This document shows, piece by piece, positions 50,503 through 63,983 of a stretch of 64,000 nucleotides of DNA (its first letter is position 1; each line of letters opens with the position of its first letter). The position numbers were made by a program, and so were the translations under genes. This stretch comes from Arabidopsis thaliana. Its lineage: Eukaryota > Streptophyta > Magnoliopsida > Brassicales > Brassicaceae. The stretch is from the NCBI RefSeq assembly GCF_000001735.4, contig NC_003076.8, positions 18,851,835 through 18,915,834 on the forward strand, given 5' to 3'. A model generated the notes under the pieces. It did not search any database, had not been told where the DNA came from, and saw nothing but the letters and a program-made list of their open reading frames with translations.

Positions 50503-51689
50503 CACATTATACATGTTACGAGATATTTACGATTCAGACGAGATATTTAGAATTTTAATTACTGTATCAACGTATGAATATTAATTTATTGGCTAACTAC
50601 TTACTAGACCAAAAACGCTTTCACCACGTAAGGACAATATTATTTACAAAACTAATATAGGTATCCGTGTAAGGGTGGTCATTGATAGATCCGTTTATTC
50701 GTATAGGCAAACTTTTTCGAGTATATTTTCCTCTACATATGCTTTTAGTTTTTTTTTTTTTTTGGGGTTAATTCTCTTTTCCGATCGTATTCCCGCTGAC
50801 GATACCATGGGTTAAAGTGAACGTACGTAAAGTAGTGTGGGAATATTCTCACTCTACCAAAATAATAAGGTAACACTTTCATAGAACGAGAACCTATGTT
50901 ACCGTCAACTCAAGTAACTATTTTGAGCTTTTTGCCACTTGGATTTCTCAATTACGAACAAAATCAAACCAACAAAAATGATTTTACAGATTAATACATA
51001 ATAACGCTTCAGTATCTTTTTTCTTTGACAACATGCATTATCTGAGTTTAAATTTGGTTAGTACTACATCGATAATTTACAAGTACCTATGCTAATAGTC
51101 AAAATTCAAATTAAAAATCTAATATCCGAATAAATGGAAATCACGTATATATAACCAATTACAAATAGTTTATAAAAATTCAACCTTTCGTGAATGATTT
51201 TGCTATGTATAGACTAAAACCGTGTCAAACCAAATATATTAGTTGGCCTACTGTTCCACCAATATGGATGTCGGGACATACCATACCATCCCTTTCTACA
51301 TTTGGTATGTTTTCACATTTCTTTTCATGGGAAGACTAAGAACTGGATTACATTTTATTTTTAATATAAATTAGATATTTTATGACCTCTAAGTAATAGT
51401 TGAAACCTGGATTCTATCGAGGATGATCGATCTTTCTTTTCTATTATATTTTTTGTTACAATTTTTGGTTTTACTTCTTAAAAGAAATGACTTACAAAAA
51501 CAGAGCATCAAACTTTCGGGTTTGGCAACTCTGGTTTTTAGCAATTAAAACAACAAAATTACCGAGTGAAAGAGTCTCAAAACCACGAAAAGAAATGTCT
51601 CGCAGAGTAATTGTTGCGTATTACTCGGTCAACTTGTTTCAACAAATAACACAGAAGATTCGGTTCTTACGTTCTTGCCATTAGGTGTA
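50503..51689. other. AT-rich spacer, nothing recognised
   Basis: No gene. One plus-strand open frame at 51487-51684 shows no family features. Confidence 0.4.
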
Positions 51690-52330
51690 ACTATAACAGC
51701 TTGGGTTGCAATAAGACGAAGGATGGATTATTGGTTATCATGTCGAGGAGACTCGAGGCAAGTTGAGAGTCCCATGATGTGGCATCTCAATCATGATGTG
51801 CACCATCGTCACAATTAAGTCATAGCTATTGGGACAACGTTGAAACAATTTGTCTCTTGTTTTCACATATATTTTACAAAGAGGGAAAGTGTTATCTTAT
51901 CTCCAACAATTCCCAAAGAGCATAAACGGGAGAGGAGGGGTAATCGATTCAAACAGGCGATTCACATGGTGAAAGCATGTTTTGGGACTGAATCCGAGAA
52001 CCATACTTGATGATACCAAGGGATCGGACTTCCAGAAGTGGCTGCATGTTGTTTGTGAGACATGGATTAATGTCAAGTAGCAGAGGAAAACCTCAACATT
52101 GTGGATTTAAGCACCAGAAAACTGCCAACCCTCTTCATTAGTAGCGTTAGCTAAACACTAGTCAATGTTAGAAGCTGTCCATAAGGAATACCAGAAAAAG
52201 CATATATTACCGTCTTTAAGCTTGAAATAAAAGGAACCATAAACCATTTCTCCTTAGGTTTAGGAGTTGTTGCCACATGGAGAGCTCCCTAGGCTCTTCT
52301 TCATTAGTGGCCAAAAACATCTCCATTTCT
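51690..52330. other. GC-richer stretch, possible unrecognised gene relic
   Basis: Base composition is more balanced than the flanks, and short readable segments occur on the plus strand (VMMWHLNHDVHHRHN near 51775; ILDDTKGSDFQKWLHVVC near 52006) broken by stops. I do not recognise a family. It may be a decayed transposon gene or host gene. Confidence 0.3.
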
Positions 52331-53411
52331 TTTTTTCTTTTTTTAAGTTAACTATGAAATTTTAAGATTATGTGACGTATCATTCGAGAAGTCATATGGT
52401 TTATGTTGACTGCATTAGCTAATAAAACTCTACTTAAGATTCATGTTAGTGATGTGGAAATTGAGTCATCGTGTATAAAGGCATCCCTTTTCCGAATGCT
52501 ATGAAAAAACCTAAATTGATCCAACTAAATGGGAAACCATGAACTGCAACTTTATATTATCGGGATATTTTAGGCGAAATAATAAACTAAACTCGAGAAT
52601 ATGAAGTTACTATGTAATTCCAAAATTGTTAAAGAAGAAACTTTATATCTCAAGCATATGACAACTAACTTCTATATAAGTGGCTCTTTGGTCGTTCTTA
52701 AAGACATGAACATATAAACAAATTAGAAAATGTTAAAAATATGTTTTGGTCCGATTAAAGCAGCCGCGGGTCCACTAGCTTGTTCCGACTCAAATAGTTT
52801 TCGTTATCACTTTCTTCTCTCCATTTTTTTCATACGACATAAAAGTGATATAGTTACACTAAAAAGTTGTTTTGTCCTACGCATAGTGACGTGTAACAAT
52901 ATTTTAAAACTCAATATCACAGTAATATATGACTGGGAAAGTTACAACTTGAGGTGTAAAAGTTGCACACATTAACATATCTATAGGCTATAGCATTGGT
53001 ACATTTTAAAAAACTATAGCATTTTTTTTACAAAAGATTACATTGAATTATTAGTAAATATATAATATACATAAAAACTGATTATGTTGTAAATCACATA
53101 ATAATTGTATGATTGAAGATTGAAATGATAAGCCTATTATCGAAAATAAAATTAGTCAAGGAGAAAACTTTGAAAGATATATGAATGAGTTGTTAATTGC
53201 TTGTGCATAAGTGTGAACATGTAAATAAACTTTTGAATCTAGGTAGGTCCATTTACTTTGGAATTGTTACATAGAACACTTCAGACAAGTTATGTCTTAA
53301 TCACTTTATCGGTCACCCATAATTTTGTAAAAAATAAAAGCCACATTCTAACAAACTTTTATAATTCCATTTTACATTTATATACAAATCAATATTCTAC
53401 CAACTTTGTGC
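52331..53411. other. Upstream region of NAC096
   Basis: AT-rich, no gene seen. Presumably contains the distal NAC096 promoter. Confidence 0.4.
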
Positions 53412-53419
53412 TATAAATA
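53412..53419 (+). promoter_or_regulatory. TATA box candidate of NAC096
   Basis: TATAAATA preceded by a CT-poor region and followed by a CA- and CT-rich leader of about 400 bp before the ATG at 53845. A leader that long is unusual but possible; the element choice is uncertain. Confidence 0.4.
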
Positions 53420-53844
53420 TTCATCACACCACAACCATTCAACACTCTACCAACCTCTTCTAATTTCTACAATCACTCTCTTAACTCTTTGCTAAGCACT
53501 TCTTGTTAGGAAAAATCATTCCTTAATCACTCTCGAAGCTTTCACACCAATATTACTTCCTTACTACATCTCTTCATTTTAAAGATTTGTTAGTTACTTT
53601 TTTTTTTTGTTATTGTACGAAATAATTTGTTTTCTTTCAGACAATGTTCTTGTCACACAAAGAATACAATCGACTTGACTTGCAATTTTTTCTAAACAAC
53701 AAATCCAGCATCGAGAAAAGTTTCTATTTTTGGATTTTCCAAATATTAACAGTTATAGCTTCGTGACTTCAAGAAATATCCATTTCAAGATTATTTAACC
53801 TTTTTTTGTCTAGCAAGTCATCGTATTCTACTTTGTTGTTGCAA

Positions 53845-54977
53845 ATGGGAAGTTCATGTTTACCTCCAGGGTTCCGGTTTCATCCTACGGATGAAGAACT
53901 CATCGAATATTACTTGAAAAGAAAAGTCGAAGGTCTCGAGATTGAGCTTGAAGTCATTCCCGTCATCGATCTTTATAGTTTCGATCCTTGGGAGTTACCA
54001 GGTAATATATTAACTTCCAAAAATCTATTTAAAGTATTAGGTAACTTTTCAAATTTTTAATATTTTTGTGTTGTTACTTTTAGACAAGTCGTTTCTCCCA
54101 AACCGGGACATGGAATGGTACTTCTTCTGCTCAAGGGACAAAAAATATCCTAATGGTTTTCGTACAAATCGAGGAACAAAGGCTGGTTATTGGAAAGCAA
54201 CCGGAAAAGATCGAAAAATTACTTCTCGTTCATCTTCTATAATTGGTTATAGAAAAACTCTAGTTTTCTACAAAGGCCGTGCCCCGTTAGGCGATAGAAG
54301 CAATTGGATCATGCATGAATATCGACTATGCGATGATGATACATCACAAGGATCACAAAATTTAAAGGTAACTTTATAATTTGATCAAGTTCTAAAATGG
54401 TTTCGTTTCTTTTGATATTGAGAGACCATTAAGAAATGAATGTGTTTAACTATAGGGAGCTTTTGTGTTATGTCGTGTTGCTATGAAGAATGAGATCAAA
54501 ACTAATACGAAAATCCGAAAAATTCCAAGCGAGCAAACAATCGGATCAGGAGAAAGCTCGGGTTTATCAAGCCGAGTAACGTCTCCTAGTCGCGATGAAA
54601 CAATGCCGTTTCACTCATTTGCCAATCCTGTATCTACTGAAACTGATTCTTCCAACATTTGGATTTCACCTGAATTCATCCTCGATTCTTCAAAGGTAAT
54701 GTGTACACAATTCTAAACATACTGATAACTAACTAAACCAATGTTTGTTAATCGTATACCGGTTTTATAATTTTTGTAGGACTATCCTCAAATCCAAGAT
54801 GTCGCATCTCAGTGCTTCCAACAAGACTTTGATTTTCCGATCATCGGTAACCAAAACATGGAGTTTCCAGCGAGTACAAGCTTAGATCAGAACATGGATG
54901 AGTTTATGCAAAACGGTTATTGGACAAATTATGGATACGATCAAACCGGTTTATTCGGTTACTCAGATTTCTCCTAG
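53845..54977 (+). CDS. NAC096: NAC-domain transcription factor NAC096
   Basis: Exons 53845-54001, 54084-54367, 54456-54695 and 54780-54977 give 292 aa. NAC subdomains in order: [22 protein letters not shown] at 6-27, then [39 protein letters not shown], and [22 protein letters not shown] ending near 140. The exon 3 start GAFVLCRV closes the DNA-binding domain. The C-terminal part is Ser/Thr- and acid-rich, the usual activation region (ending [12 protein letters not shown]). NAC096 is known to act with ABF factors in ABA and drought responses; identification is by sequence type and position (AT5G46590). The start was chosen at [10 protein letters not shown]; the 13 codons before it have no ATG. 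Confidence 0.92.
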
Positions 54978-55688
54978 ACGGAAGTATTTGGTCTCTCTTT
55001 ACGACAAAAACACCTTTTATCGTTTTAAGTATTGGAAGACTTTTGGCATTGGTCTAAATATATGAATGAGTTTCATAATTCTGTTTTTTTTTCTTTTACT
55101 TTTTATGGGATTATTATATTTTATATGAAAATGTTTACCGTTAGTTATATATCTTATATATATGAAGCTGTATTTTATATTCCATATGGATTCTCTTAAA
55201 AGTCTCAATAGGATTATGCACTACTGTCATCCTTCAACTATCTATCTCTCATTAGTCATTTCTATTACAATGATTAATTGGACCAGTGTGGTCACCACAC
55301 TATTATACCATCTTTTTGTGACGTCACTATATATAACCTTTAGAATAAACTTTTGTGGAAGTGATAAGTTGATAACAATGACTCTGTGTAAAACAATCTT
55401 TTAACAAAAGGAATCATGGCACCAAAAATACTAAACACTTATGAAGTTATGAACAACATAATTTTTCTCTAATACAGAAAAAAATAGGATTGAAAAATTG
55501 CATCTCTATAATAAAAATAAAGGAGCATAATTGAAGTTATAGGATATCAAGTTTCCCAAAAAAAATCTCATCGTTTGACCACTTGGATGAGCTTTATAAA
55601 AAAATTATTTTATTTTGGTATTAAAATGTAATGTGATTTTCTAGAAGTATTAAGATTAATAAAATTATTTGTAGGCATATAACAAATT
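54978..55688. other. Intergenic, NAC096 3' end to tRNA
   Basis: No gene seen. Confidence 0.4.
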
Positions 55689-55760
55689 GGGTCCATAGCT
55701 CAGTGGTAGAGCAATTGACTGCAGATCAATAGGTCACCGGTTCGAACCCGGTTGGGCCCT
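55689..55760 (+). tRNA. tRNA-Cys (anticodon GCA)
   Basis: A 72-nt cloverleaf without an intron. The acceptor stem GGGTCCA pairs with TGGGCCC, with one G-T pair. The D arm is AGCTCAGTGGTAGAGC; the anticodon stem ATTGA/TCAAT encloses loop CTGCAGA, so the anticodon is GCA. The T arm is CCGGTTCGAACCCGG. The unpaired end base is T (U73), the cysteine identity base. The A box (TAGCTCAGTGG) and B box (GGTTCGAACCC) of the internal Pol III promoter are intact. A T-run (TTTTTCTTTTTTTATTTTTT) begins about 6 nt downstream as terminator. Confidence 0.97.
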
Positions 55761-55790
55761 GATATTTTTCTTTTTTTATTTTTTACAACT
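55761..55790 (+). terminator. Pol III T-run terminator of the tRNA
   Basis: Runs of T start a few bases after the tRNA 3' end (GATATTTTTCTTTTTTTATT). Four or more Ts stop RNA polymerase III. Confidence 0.7.
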
Positions 55791-56014
55791 TTTTGTAGTT
55801 TTTGCCAAAATTTACCAAGTAACCAACACAAATCAAAAAGTAATCTTTTTTTTTACCAACGTAACTCTTCAAATTAACACCTCGTGTTACAAAATTCCAG
55901 AAATTAAAAACATAACAAAATCGGTCGCAACAGAGAATCGAAATCACGTAGTAGAAAACCGAGACAAAACCAAAATAAGCCGTATCGTAACGATACATTC
56001 AATCTACACAACCA

Positions 56015-58908
56015 CTAGATTAACCGGTTCTCAATTCGCACCTCCACAGTCTTATCGTACTCCTTAAAGCAGGCGATTGTTCCCAATTCCTCAACCTCAT
56101 CAATCACAGTATCAAGCCTCGCAACCATTTCCACAAGAAGTGACGCAAACGCAGCAAATGGTAACGCTTCCGAAAACTCCAAACTTTTCATAACCGCGAT
56201 TTTGCTCAATTGTTTCCTCAATCTCCTCTTCTCTCCGGTCGCCGCCGATTTCTTCACCGATCTTAAGCTAGAGAGTGAAACAACGCTGTTTAACGGAAGT
56301 GGTGATACGGTGTCGTTCTCTTCTATAGTTTCTCCCAAAACGCAGCCGTTTGTGTTATTATCGTTGTGATATGAAACGGTGCCGTTTGAGTTAGTTTCGT
56401 TGTAATATGAAACGTGGCCGTTTAGGTGCTTGTTAGTGATGTTACTATGAAGGTTAGAGCCTAAGAAGAGCTTAGGTTGTGACTTGATTGTGGAGTTGAG
56501 ATCTTTTAATGCCGCTTCGAGACTGTCGGAGAGAATCTCCGACGAGCAATGACGTCGGTTTTGAATGCTTTCGGAGAGTTCTGATAAAACTTTGCAGATT
56601 TCTCCGGCTAGTCTAACACAAGGATCTTTGAAGAGGACACGGATAGACCTTGGAGTCTTAAAAAATTAACATAAAAACATTATAATAAAACTATATGCTA
56701 TAATTTTAATTTCTTCTAATGCAAATAAAAGGTTGAATAAATTACCTGAATCTCGGTTTGTAAGCAACCGTGAAGAGCAACAACAGTGTAACCAAACTTG
56801 CGAAGAACGGATCCAACTTTGATATATTGTTGGGATGGAAATTTGTTGCAACGCCTTGTGTGTCTTGGCTCCCACTTTGCATACATTGCCTATATAAATA
56901 TGTGTCAATATGTTCAATATAGATATTGGGACGATATTCATATACAAAAATATCAAATGAATACATTTATAAATGTTCATTAGAAAAGAAACATTTTTAC
57001 ACAAAGATATTCAAGATATATAATTTAACTAGTCGGATTCGAAATAAAGATTTTGATTTAAGATGTCTTACGAGCGCTTCGTCGGCGGATTTAGAATCCA
57101 AAACAGTATTATACCCGTTGTAGATTAGGTCTTCATCATCAGATTCAGAATCTGATGTTTCGTTGTCTTTCAGCTTCTCCTCAAAATACTCACTCACACA
57201 TGCTAACATGTATATAGAATAAAAAACCATTTATACTATGTAACTTTATATTATGCATACACATATATGTATAGTTATAATTTGCATGTTTAATACATTG
57301 ATGTTTATGGTTTTAAGGAATATGTACCTTCAATACATCGAGAGAGGCCTTGGAGCTTAGTAATAGTTGATTTGTGAAGGTCATCACCAGACCAGATCGG
57401 GAAAAACAGAAGGCTCATGAAGAGGCAAATGCCAATACCCATACCAATGGTATATAATCTCTCATGCGCGATCTTAATCACAGTATCCACTCTATAACTT
57501 GATACTGTGATTAGATTAAACGTCAAAAGAAATACAAGCATGCCGTAATCGTAGTTTTTCTTTATGTACGGAATAAATCTCATGTATGTTATCATCGATC
57601 CTGTTACACATATGAATGTACAACGTGATATTAGATATCTTTAAATTATGGAAATAAAGTCATAGATTGGATAACTATGAAACAAACAAAAATGCTACAT
57701 GACGGGAAATAAAATAACAAAACAGAAGAAAATGAGAGGTTTAGTTATTGAAATGTGGATAACTCTAATACATGGGATTTGTCATGATGTTGGTTTAAAG
57801 TTTTTTTGTATATTATATCTTATAAATATTTGTCATACATAAAGTGAACAATTTATAAGGAAGTAAAACGTACCGATGGTGAAAACAGAAGTGCCAATGA
57901 AGATACCTCCGAGAATTTTACCGGAATGAATAGCAACCCACTCAATAAAGAATGCCAAAGATCCTGCTATTAGTGTCCCTAATCCTCTATTTAATCCCTT
58001 GCGTAATGTTGCACCTGAAATTATATATACCCAACCAAGTTTTATGAAAATACCACTAATGAATTAAGCCACTAACAATTGAGGACCATGGCTAGATATT
58101 TTTCAAGATGCAAGTAACTAATCAATAAGCCACTTAGTCTCAAAGAAATACGCCAAATGTTTTTGTCCTTCTGCCGTTCCAATTCCGCTTTATTAATTGT
58201 GTATTAATTAAGCAAAAAAATTTCCATCAGAATCATAAAATATGGTACCATCTGAATTCGTAATTTCGTTTTTTCATATAACATAGCCGGTCCTGGACTG
58301 GAGTTTCAAACTCTAGAAGTGATAGTACCATTTATGGTGTAACGTCACTAGAGGAAACTTTTACTTTAACATTGCTGAAATTAAATGTCATTATTAACGG
58401 CTGTAAGCCATTTGGCCTGCTTGGCCAGCTCTGGATAAGATCACAACTCACAAGCAAAGAATGTAAATTATTGATTTAAGATCGTGTGATTGGAACAATA
58501 GATCCATGATTCCAATCACAAGATCTTTTAATACGAACAAGAGATCTTTCTTGATCAAATTCTATGTCCTTGTAGAAAGATAATTAAGATCACAAGCAAA
58601 AAATGGTTAATATACTTACCGGCAGAGAACTCAAGAACCACAACGACGGTCATGACTGCCCAAAGAGCATTTTTTCCAACACCTTCGAAAAAAGGTTCCA
58701 TGAGATACAATAAAGACACAAGCGTTAAGGCAACTCCTACTTTCAAAGCATGTATCACTCTCCTCGGATCTTCCTTTCCCACATTCCATAGATTCCTTAG
58801 AATCTTCTTCATCTTCTTCGGAAGATTTAGACCCTTCTTTCTCTTCTTTCTAGAATCTTCATCTTCCATGGAAATCTCCATGCTCCGTGCTTCGACCTTG
58901 TACCCCAT
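56015..58908 (-). CDS. ALMT13: Aluminium-activated malate transporter family anion channel (ALMT13)
   Basis: Six exons from the start: 58908-58620, 58014-57874, 57600-57328, 57202-57072, 56889-56746, 56656-56015; 539 aa. The N-terminal basic tail (SRKKRKKGLNLPKKMKK) precedes about six membrane helices: LKVGVALTLVSLLYLMEP, NALWAVMTVVVVLEFSAG, LGTLIAGSLAFFIE, a GGIFIGTSVFTIG helix, YGMLVFLLTFNLITVSS, and IGMGIGICLFMSLLFFPIW. The cytosolic helical C-terminal half has the family WEPRHTR segment (residues about 280) and the conserved SLEFSEALPFAAFASLLVEMVARLD block. ALMTs are malate- and anion-conducting channels of plasma or vacuolar membrane; the membrane of this one cannot be told. Same exon plan as the next gene, so a tandem duplicate. 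Position fits AT5G46600. Confidence 0.94.
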
Positions 58909-58975
58909 TTTTTTCTTTGATGTGTTCTTGTTCTATGTTTTGTTGTTTACTTACGATGAAAGAATATATAAAATC

Positions 58976-58984
58976 TTTTATATA
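58976..58984 (-). promoter_or_regulatory. TATA box of ALMT13
   Basis: TATATAAAA on the minus strand, 68 bp upstream of the start codon at 58908. Confidence 0.5.
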
Positions 58985-61280
58985 TTAATGTACTTTAGTG
59001 AAATAATCTAAAATATGAAAGGGGTTTTCGTTTTCTTGTACTCTAGCTTTGTGTATCTAGAATAGTGGGTGAACTAAGAGAGAGTCGGACAATAAGTTTA
59101 CTTTTTTATTTAAATAATGGATTCCAGTTCTATTTCAAAATTTTAGTTTATAGTTTTCATAATATGTGATTAGCCGTTAATAATTGAAATGCGTAAAGTA
59201 TTCGTTACAATAAACAACACAAAACCACACTAATATATACTAATCTCTGCTTGATTCTGTTGTCATGATCATATATGCAAGTTTGCCAAAAAAAAAAAAA
59301 GAAAAAAAAAAGATCATATATATGCGAAAGTAAAAAACTTTAAAATTTCAATATGTTTGTACGATCATGTGATTTGCAATTTTGCATACTTACCTTAAAA
59401 GGATAAGAACATAATATATATCTTGTTTGTACGGTATAAACTACAAAATGATGAGAGATTAGAGTATTAGACTTATGGGTTTCAAATGACAAAGATATTT
59501 CATAAACTAAATTTATGATCAGATTTAAAAATCCATCACCGACATACCATAAAAAGAACGAAATGACAAAGATATTTCATAAATTTATTCCATTGAGTCA
59601 TGTTCATTTCCTTTATATTATTTACACCATTTATCTTTTTGTAATCAAACATTGTACTTGTTATGAAACCTAAAATAATTAGTTTTTGAATGATAAGTCC
59701 ATATTACCTAACAGATTATACGAGTTCAATTTATTGTTCCAAGTATACTTTATGTTTTTGTTCTAGAGTGGAATTCAATTCGAAATATAATTAAAAATCA
59801 CCATTTTGAGAAAGCGTGTTAGAACACCACATTGAAAATGTGATGAAACTTACTACAATACTGAATAAGCAACATTTACAAATTCACTCATTGCCCACGA
59901 AACTTTACATAATGTCCATATTTTTATCCATTTATTTCATTCTCATTTATCTGTTTTTGTTTTATCTACCTGTCGACAAATATCGTGTATTGATTATTTG
60001 ATTTCTAGATAAATCCCAAATCTTCATATGTTTAGAGCGGACTATCAATATATCTTATTATGAGAGATTTTTATTCTTTTAAGATTTGGACGGTCCCTTT
60101 AGATGTATAATTATTGATTTTTAATTGGATTTCTCCCATAAAAATCGGTGTTTAATTGATGAATAAGCAGTGGACTGAAGACAATTTAATGAACGTCAAT
60201 TTGTCGCAAAATGAATGGACAGTATTGATGCTTTCATTTCTCTACTACAATGATTAGTTGGAAACACTATTGAAACATATTTTGACATTACTATCTATTA
60301 CCTATTAACCTATTCACGAATTATATACTTTGATACGAATGATTTTGATAAGAAAAACTATATAAAAAATTAAACCTACAAATTTTTTTTTGGTGCAAAC
60401 ATATTTCATTCAAATCAACCCATACGTAGTACAAAATTTAAACAAACATCTACATGTATCCCATTTAAAATCTACAACTATAAATAGAAGCAATAGTTTA
60501 ATTTTGAAACAGTTTTTTTTTTTTTTTGGTGTGGGATCGATGATTCACTTATACAAAGGGGGACCAATATAACATGCTATATAATTTGTCGTTCTAAATG
60601 TAATTATTTAGAAAAGGAAAATGTGAAGTAGCTGCTTGCTAAAAAATATCTAAGAAACCCCCAAAAACAAAAAGGTTACATCTTTTTCATTAGTTGGTTC
60701 AGAAGCTAATTATAGATCTATGATATTTTATTTTTCCTTCAATACTACATTAGTATGTAAATATTTTGAAATATAAAGTATTTGTAAGCGTTGAGAAAAT
60801 ACATTTTAGGTTGGTCCAAAAAAAGCATTTGAGTGGAGTACAAGATATCTCTGGTTTTACCTCTTTTTCATTTTATTTTCAAATTCCGATATTACATATG
60901 ACTTACCAAAAATAACGACTTTCACAATGCAGAAATATATACACATAATTTTTTCTTAGCGAACCCTTGAAAATCACCACCGCACTCATGTTTACATATT
61001 CCGAAAATAAGTAGTAAGTACCCCAAAAAAAAAATTCCCATCATTGCATAAAAGAGAATAGATCACATCAAAACTAAACCAAATCAAATCAAACCAAAAA
61101 GCCAAACCTCATCATACCTATTGGTTCGATCTTAACTTCTTAAATCTAATCATACACTATATATAATCCGGAATATGTAGTTCAATTGGTATAGTACCAA
61201 AAATAGTTTTAAAGATATCATGATGTTGAATACTAGCGACATGGACATGGTCCAAACCAAAACTGTCCGCAACCGCATTT
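58985..61280. other. Spacer between the ALMT genes
   Basis: 2.3 kb, AT-rich, with an A-rich run near 59287-59312. Minor open frames at 59816 and 60390 look like chance. No gene seen. Confidence 0.45.
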
Positions 61281-63902
61281 TCACTCCACGCCAACCACTA
61301 GGTCTGCCGGCTTCTCGACTCGAACCTCCACATCCTTCTGATCAACGTTGTTATCATAATCCTTAAAGCAGGCGATCGTTCCTAGCTCCTCCACTTCCTC
61401 AATCACATTGTCAAGCCTAGCAACCATTTCCACTAGTAGTGACGCAAAAGCCGCAAATGGTAACGCCTCCGAGAATTCAAGACTCGTCAACACCACAATC
61501 CTGCTCAATTGTTGCCTCAGAATCTTTCTTTCGTTAGTCGCTGCCGCCGATCTTCGTTCTAACGTATCAGCCCTCAATCTAGAAAACGAAACGTTTGGTC
61601 CAAAACGTGACATGCGTTCACCACGTGGCGTTCCAGTGTTTTGATACGAAGCGGCCTCGTTTGTGTCTTTATTAATGTGTTGTGAAACTGCAACGTTGGG
61701 GTTATGTCTACCGCTATTTCCTTGAGACACGTTGCCGTTTTGGCTAGAGCCGAGGAAGAGTTTAGGTTGTGATTTAATGGCTGTGTTGAGATCTTGTAAT
61801 GCCACTTGGAGACTGTCGGAGAGAATCTCCGGGGAACAGTGACGTCGGTTTCTAATGCTTGCGGCAAGTTCCGATAAAACCTTGCAGATTTCTCCAGCTA
61901 GTCGTACGCAAGGATCCTTGAAGAGTCCACGGAGAGGCCTCGGAGTCTTGAAAATTAACAGAAACAACATTATATATCAATATACAAAAACTGAACTATA
62001 GCTTATAACTAAATATAATTTCTAGTTTCAAAACAAAAGAACATTTTAAAGTTACCTGAATTTCGGTTTTTAAGCAACCATGAAGAGCAACAACAGTGTA
62101 ACCAAACTGACGAAGAACAGATCCAACTTTAACATAATGTTTCCATGGAAATCTATGACAATGTCGTGTGTGTCTTGGCTCCCAACTTGCATACATTGCC
62201 TATATACACATGTTCATATACATTCAAGTTTTTGTTTTCATTCGAGTTTTGAAATAAATTTTCGATAGAAATTACTTACAAGTGCTTCATCGGCGGATTT
62301 GGAATCCAAAACAGTCTTATATCCGTTATAGATCGTGTCTTCTGACAAATCTGATGTTTCTTCGTCTTTCTCCTCCTCTTCAAAGTACTCATTCACACAT
62401 GCTAGTAAAAAATACCGTATATTTAATCAGCTTAACTAATTGGAACAATATAATAATAAATTTTTGCACTTAAAAACAACAATATCGCAATATCGTTACA
62501 AAATATAAAAATGATCGAAATTAGCAAGATTTACTAACTCAATTATGAAAATATATCTACTTTCTTATTTCTTGATTCCAAACAAAAAAAACTCTAGATT
62601 GCTAAAAATTTCACATTGAAAATAAGATGAGGCCGAAAGTATAAAAAGCAATCTATTTAATTTGAATATATAATATTTAAGTACATACCTTCGATGGAAT
62701 AGGAGAGGCCTTGAAGCTTAGCGACGGTGGATTTGTGAAGGTCCTCACCAGACCAAATAGGAAAAACCAAAAGGCTCATGAGCAGACAAATACCAACACC
62801 CATGGCTATAGTATAGAATCTCTCATGTGCAATTTTAATCACGGTATCAACTCTATAACTCGATACTGTTATTAGATTGAACGTCAAGAGAAATATAAGC
62901 ATGCCGTAATCGTAGTTCTTTTTAATGTATGGAATAAATCTCAGATATGTTATCAACGCTCCTGTTACATTAACAAAACAAGTAGTTAATACAAAAATTG
63001 TCCAAAACAAATGAAATTATAGATATCCCAAGTTTTGGAAACTATTAATTTGTTAGGGTCTTATAGTAATGTCACATTACTAATTTATTTTGATTATGTG
63101 ATAATTAAGAGTTAAGTTTCGTAAACTATTCGTTTGTTACAACGTGGATTGATTGTGTAATAATTAAGAAAGTATTCATACCAATGATAAAAACTGCGGC
63201 GCCAATGAAAATAGCTCGGAAAATCTTGCCGGAATCATTAGCCACAAATTCTATGAAAAATGCCAAAGATCCAGCAATTAGTGTCCCTAATCCTCTATTA
63301 AGCCCTTTGCACAACGTTGCACCTGAATTATTAAACACCATTCATTTACATCATTTAAATAACTTAAGCTTATACACAAAATATTAACGCTCTAATCATT
63401 TTAGCTATTGTTATGAGCAAATAATCTTTTCATGCCTTCGTTTTTTTTATTTACACCATCAAAACGACAGACTAAACCCGATATAAACTAGTCTATGAAC
63501 TAGGAATTTCTCGCAAATGGATCATGAGAATATTATACAACACATGGATTCTTGATTGAATCCAAATTAAAAAAAAATATAAAAAATCTACAAGTTGAAT
63601 TAAATGTTATAATTACCGGCAGAGAACTCTAGGACGACAACAACGGTCATGACTGCCCAAATAGCACTGTTTCCAATGCCTTTGAAGAGAGGCTCCATGA
63701 GATACAATAAAGACACAAGTGTTAACGAAACTCCTACTTTCAAAGCATGTTTCACTCTCCTTGGATCATCTTTTCCAACTTTCCATATATTCTTTAGAAT
63801 CTTCTTGATCTTTGTTGGAAGTTCAAGAACCTTTGTCTTCATGTTTTTAGTAGAGCCTTCTTCCTCCATTCCCATGCTCCTTTCATGGACCCTGTCCGAC
63901 AT
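61281..63902 (-). CDS. ALMT14: Aluminium-activated malate transporter family anion channel (ALMT14)
   Basis: Six exons from the start: 63902-63617, 63322-63182, 62961-62689, 62401-62280, 62199-62056, 61946-61281; 543 aa. Exon sizes 2, 3 and 5 (141, 273, 144) equal those of ALMT13. Same helices (LKVGVSLTLVSLLYLMEP, SAIWAVMTVVVVLEFSAG, YGMLIFLLTFNLITVSS), WEPRHTR and the LEFSEALPFAAFASLLVEM block. It differs mostly in the middle of the last exon, where a variable Asn/Ser/Gly-rich linker separates the conserved helices, and it ends with its own tail (EKPADLVVGVE). The start is the first ATG (MSDRVHERSMGME); a TATA-like CTATATATA lies 73 bp upstream. Position fits AT5G46610. Confidence 0.94.
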
Positions 63903-63974
63903 TGTTTTTTGTCTTTTTGGGTTCAAAATTAGAATTATTGAATATGAAAGAGAGTTTAGGTGTTAGTGTACTAT

Positions 63975-63983
63975 CTATATATA
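63975..63983 (-). promoter_or_regulatory. TATA box of ALMT14
   Basis: TATATATAG on the minus strand about 73 bp upstream of the start codon. Confidence 0.5.

Noticed and set aside
59816..60572. Short plus-strand open frames between the ALMT genes
   Set aside because: Isolated, AT-rich, no family features or conserved context.
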